The notes under the pieces: generated by a model
Told to the model about the DNA's origin: nothing
Database searches by the model: none
Seen by the model: the letters and a program-made list of their open reading frames with translations, nothing else
Position numbers and translations under genes: made by a program
NCBI GenBank assembly: GCA_027357125.1
Contig: DAHVVW010000100.1
Span: 1 to 7,254 of the forward strand
Direction of reading: 5' to 3'
DNA: 7,254 bases
DNA from: Clostridiales bacterium
Lineage (GTDB): Bacteria; Bacillota; Desulfitobacteriia; Desulfitobacteriales; Desulfitobacteriaceae
Part shown: in pieces, positions 5,534-7,254 of the stretch
Position numbering within the stretch: the stretch's first letter is position 1
Layout of the letters: each line of letters starts with the position of its first letter

Positions 5534-6253
5534 TTATCGTTTCCTCCCTGGTTGCTCACCGCCTACCAGAGTTACAAAACGGGCCAGACCGGCCAAGAGC
5601 CTGGTAAAATCCTGCGGGTTTTGAGCGGGCACCCGGTATTTGCGGTTTATCTCCAACTGCAGGGCCGGTATGCCCAATTCCCTGCTGGTGAAGTTGGTAA
5701 TAGTGTTTATCCCTTTGGCCGGGAAATAATTCTGGGAAATGTTCTTCAGCCCGGCGGAGGTGAGTTGCTCCGTCAGCAAGGTTAGCACCTTGTTTTGGCC
5801 CAGCAGCGATCTCCCCTCCCTGCTGCCGATATCGATATCAAAATCGTGTTCCCTGGCGGCCCCGTGCAGGTTCAGCACCAGGGTGATCTTATGCTCCCGG
5901 CAGAGCGAGGCGAGAAGCTCTTTGTAGATACAGGGGCTGTCCACGTTGGGGTCGCCGCCGTAGAGCTTTGAGACCGCCAGCGAGTAGCACCCCGTAAGCT
6001 GGTTGAGAAGATAAGCGATGGAGCCGGTAAACTCGTCCGACTTCTTAATCTTTCTGTCCCGTTCATGGCGCACCGCGTGGGGAGCCGAGACCAGGATTGG
6101 GATGCGTCCCGGAAACACTTTGAAGGGGTTTTCCTGCCGCGGGTTCACCTTTTTGTCCGTCTTGTAGAAATAGGTCCGTTCGATGTTCACAGCCTGTTCA
6201 TTGATCCTGGCCCTGGTCAGCTGCTCTATCATCTCTTCAATCGTTTCCAACAT
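5534..6253 (-). CDS. N-formylglutamate amidohydrolase-family protein
   Basis: This 239-residue protein fits the N-formylglutamate amidohydrolase (FGase) family of zinc-dependent hydrolases, related to carboxypeptidase-type folds. Visible signatures are SAPHAVRHER at 56-65 with H59 as likely metal ligand, SDEFTG at 72-77, NLHGA at 128-132 with H130, and LQLEINRKYR at 198-207 with E201 as likely catalytic acid. No histidine-utilisation gene is nearby, so the substrate may not be formylglutamate; distant members of this family are often annotated by fold only. The start is ATG with GGAG about six nt upstream. The gene stands alone, with a hairpin after its stop. It looks richer in G and C than the flanking sequence, which may mean a different origin. 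The family call is fairly sure, the reaction is not. Confidence 0.82.
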   Translation of the reverse strand: MLETIEEMIEQLTRARINEQAVNIERTYFYKTDKKVNPRQENPFKVFPGRIPILVSAPHAVRHERDRKIKKSDEFTGSIAYLLNQLTGCYSLAVSKLYGGDPNVDSPCIYKELLASLCREHKITLVLNLHGAAREHDFDIDIGSREGRSLLGQNKVLTLLTEQLTSAGLKNISQNYFPAKGINTITNFTSRELGIPALQLEINRKYRVPAQNPQDFTRLLAGLARFVTLVGGEQPGRKR

Positions 6254-6323
6254 CTTGTCTCCTTAATTAGCCTGGGAACAAATTCATTAACGCTATGACA
6301 CAGATATCTCTACGGGGCGTTTA

Positions 6324-6351
6324 TTGAAAAATCCCATTCATTCATTACAAT
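6324..6351 (+). promoter_or_regulatory. Sigma-A-type promoter of regulator/flavodoxin operon
   Basis: TTGAAA (6324-6329) and TACAAT (6346-6351) are each five of six matches to consensus, with a 16-nt spacer. Transcription should start near 6358, directly before GGGAGG (6359-6364), leaving a very short leader to the ATG at 6373. Confidence 0.7.
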
Positions 6352-6372
6352 TTATACAGGGAGGTAGAGACA

Positions 6373-6621
6373 ATGCAAAATATAAACGTCGGCAACATTA
6401 TTCGTAAATTACGTACGGAAAGAGGAATGACGCAAAAACAGCTTGCGGATAAAATGAATATTAGCGATAAAACCATTTCGAAATGGGAACGTGGTTTAGG
6501 CTGTCCTGATGTTTCTCTGCTTTCGGAACTGTCCGACCTCCTTGATATCCTTTGTCGCATTTGCAACCGGCGATCGTGTTCAGATTATCAAGCAATATCC
6601 CGAATGGGATATGCAACTTAG
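6373..6621 (+). CDS. Cro/CI (XRE) family HTH regulator, probably C-terminally damaged
   Basis: Residues 6-60 form a standard XRE helix-turn-helix domain: NIIRKLRTERGMTQKQLA, then the recognition helix region SDKTISKWERG at 31-41 and PDVSLLSELSDLLD. After residue 59 the reading frame becomes LCRICNRRSCSD and stops at 82, unlike the usual continuation of these regulators. The sequence from 6551 reads sensibly in the next frame, so a frameshift or deletion fusion near 6545-6555 is likely. The DNA-binding domain is intact and the short protein could still bind an operator. It has a good promoter and ribosome site and would be co-transcribed with the flavodoxin remnant. Domain call is sure; integrity of the gene is doubtful. 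Confidence 0.75.
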   Translation: MQNINVGNIIRKLRTERGMTQKQLADKMNISDKTISKWERGLGCPDVSLLSELSDLLDILCRICNRRSCSDYQAISRMGYAT

Positions 6622-6694
6622 GATACCCAAAAGAGGTCATGGAATACTTATCTGGTACTGTACAAGGCACGGATTATTTTATCAATTGATATAG
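6551..6694 (+). pseudogene. Orphan C-terminal protein fragment in shifted frame
   Basis: This frame, +1 to the HTH gene, gives 47 residues ending in TAG at 6692-6694. They look protein-like (TGDRVQIIKQYPEWD, then GILIWYCTRHGLFYQLI) and end 12 nt before the flavodoxin start, as a normal operon gene would. No start codon with ribosome site precedes it. I do not recognise the parent protein. It appears to be the tail of a gene whose front was lost when it was joined to the HTH domain, or the tail of the same gene after a frameshift. Confidence 0.45.
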
Positions 6695-6706
6695 AGGAGT
6701 TTGAGT

Positions 6707-6826
6707 ATGAAATTTATTGTTTTTAATGGAAGTCCTGGTGCGTCAAGTAGCAGCACCAATGTAATTGCCCAGACTTTTTTGAGCGGAGCAAAGCGAGCCG
6801 GTGCTGAAACCGAAAATATATTTTAG
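6707..6826 (+). pseudogene. Flavodoxin / NADPH-dependent FMN reductase, N-terminal remnant
   Basis: ATG at 6707, preceded by GAGGAG, opens a 39-codon frame beginning [19 protein letters not shown], the phosphate-binding loop of the flavodoxin-like NAD(P)H-dependent FMN reductase family (GSP followed by Ser-rich loop and N). The frame continues [14 protein letters not shown] and stops with TAG at 6824, where family members normally continue for well over 100 residues. An IS1595-type element begins a few bases later, so the gene has been interrupted; the rest should lie beyond the insertion, outside this window. It would have been a cytoplasmic flavin oxidoreductase. The remnant is almost certainly inactive. 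Confidence 0.75.
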
Positions 6827-6831
6827 TAAAA

Positions 6832-7254
6832 GGGGGGTATTCCCTTAGCTCCACCTAGCTAATAAATGGTCGTAATAATGTATATTTATTCAGAACAACT
6901 TAGCTCCAATCATAGCCATGTATAATATCTACCATGGTCGTCGGTTCAGTAATAACTGCTTGCTCAAGTAGTCTTCGAAAAACAAGGCCCCGGCTTCGGG
7001 AAGTACGTCGATTAAATCTGAACGTAAATTCCTCTAAGTAAGATTGTAAATGTGAGGGTAATACCGATCCCTGATGAGTACCAAGAATCCATCGTTTTAA
7101 TAAACTTGCGATTCGATGAACTCCCGGCATAGAAACATGGGCGGGATCACCGGAAGAGGATTGTACGACTATTTCTCTCTGATAACCGTGATCAGTCACA
7201 CTATTATAGCCTTTCCATCCGTCTGTACGCACAACTGACCCTGGAGCAATCACG
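6832..7254. mobile_element. IS1595-family insertion sequence, left end (partial)
   Basis: Flavodoxin similarity stops at about 6826, and an IS1595-type transposase lies just beyond on the opposite strand. The probable terminal repeat begins with the run of G at 6832-6837 (GGGGGGTATTCCCTTAG). The far end is outside, so the inverted repeat and target duplication cannot be verified. The family usually makes 8-bp AT-rich target duplications; the A/T-rich bases just before 6832 would fit. Confidence 0.7.
6900..7254 (-). CDS. IS1595-family transposase, C-terminal part (5' end off window)
   Basis: About 117 C-terminal residues of an ISXO2-like/IS1595 DDE transposase are visible, ending at TAA 6900-6902. 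Signatures are VVRTDGWKGYN, where the Asp is a likely catalytic residue, then the long segment from VHRIASLLKRW through LGTHQGSV to HLQSYLEEFTFRFNRRTSR, which carries the conserved His, Lys and Glu/Asn region. The frame runs off the right edge; the GTG at 7253 is probably an internal codon, not the start. The visible part has no stop or frameshift, so the element may be active. It is oriented opposite to the flavodoxin gene it interrupts. Confidence 0.9.
   Translation of the reverse strand, partial: VIAPGSVVRTDGWKGYNSVTDHGYQREIVVQSSSGDPAHVSMPGVHRIASLLKRWILGTHQGSVLPSHLQSYLEEFTFRFNRRTSRSRGLVFRRLLEQAVITEPTTMVDIIHGYDWS

Overview
The window looks like an accessory region of a low-to-mid GC Firmicute, probably a clostridial or Peptococcaceae-type organism. 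The grounds are strong AGGAG-type ribosome sites, GTG and TTG starts, sigma-A-like promoters and two LexA boxes of the Bacillus type. No rRNA, tRNA, CRISPR array or riboswitch was found. The taxonomy is inference.

Layout. (1) 1-3895, minus strand: two large superfamily 2 helicase genes in one likely operon. The first-transcribed (1628-3895) has an N-terminal Vsr/DUF559-like nuclease domain fused to a helicase. The second (1554 down past the left edge) has a phospholipase-D-type nuclease domain followed by a helicase and looks like the DUF3427 helicase family. Together they resemble a nuclease-helicase defence module. (2) 3896-4211: a divergent intergenic region with a near-perfect 20-bp palindrome, a 13-bp palindrome and a threefold CGCCAAAA motif. 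(3) 4212-4586, plus strand: a complete HIT-family protein. (4) 4639-5396, minus strand: two tandem copies of a small transcription unit. Each has a promoter with a Bacillus-type LexA (SOS) box, a long 5'-to-3' RNA stem enclosing the reading frame, a GTG-started gene for a 49- or 51-residue hydrophobic/basic peptide, and a terminator hairpin. (5) 5534-6253, minus strand: an N-formylglutamate amidohydrolase-family protein. (6) 6324-6826, plus strand: a decayed operon with a Cro/CI regulator that appears frameshifted or fused, an orphan C-terminal fragment, and the first 39 codons of a flavodoxin/FMN-reductase gene. (7) About 6832-7254: the left end of an IS1595-type insertion sequence with its transposase on the minus strand, apparently interrupting the flavodoxin gene.

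The most interesting item is the tandem micro-gene pair at 4639-5396. Small hydrophobic peptide, SOS operator inside the promoter, and an mRNA whose 5' end pairs with its 3' end form the architecture of DNA-damage-induced type I toxins (the tisB and hok types), but I do not recognise the peptide. The two copies differ in the long stem by one full compensatory pair and one G-C to G-U change, and in the conserved peptide core only by synonymous changes, so both RNA structure and protein appear to be under selection. A membrane-active secreted peptide is the main alternative. The second candidate system is the paired nuclease-helicases.
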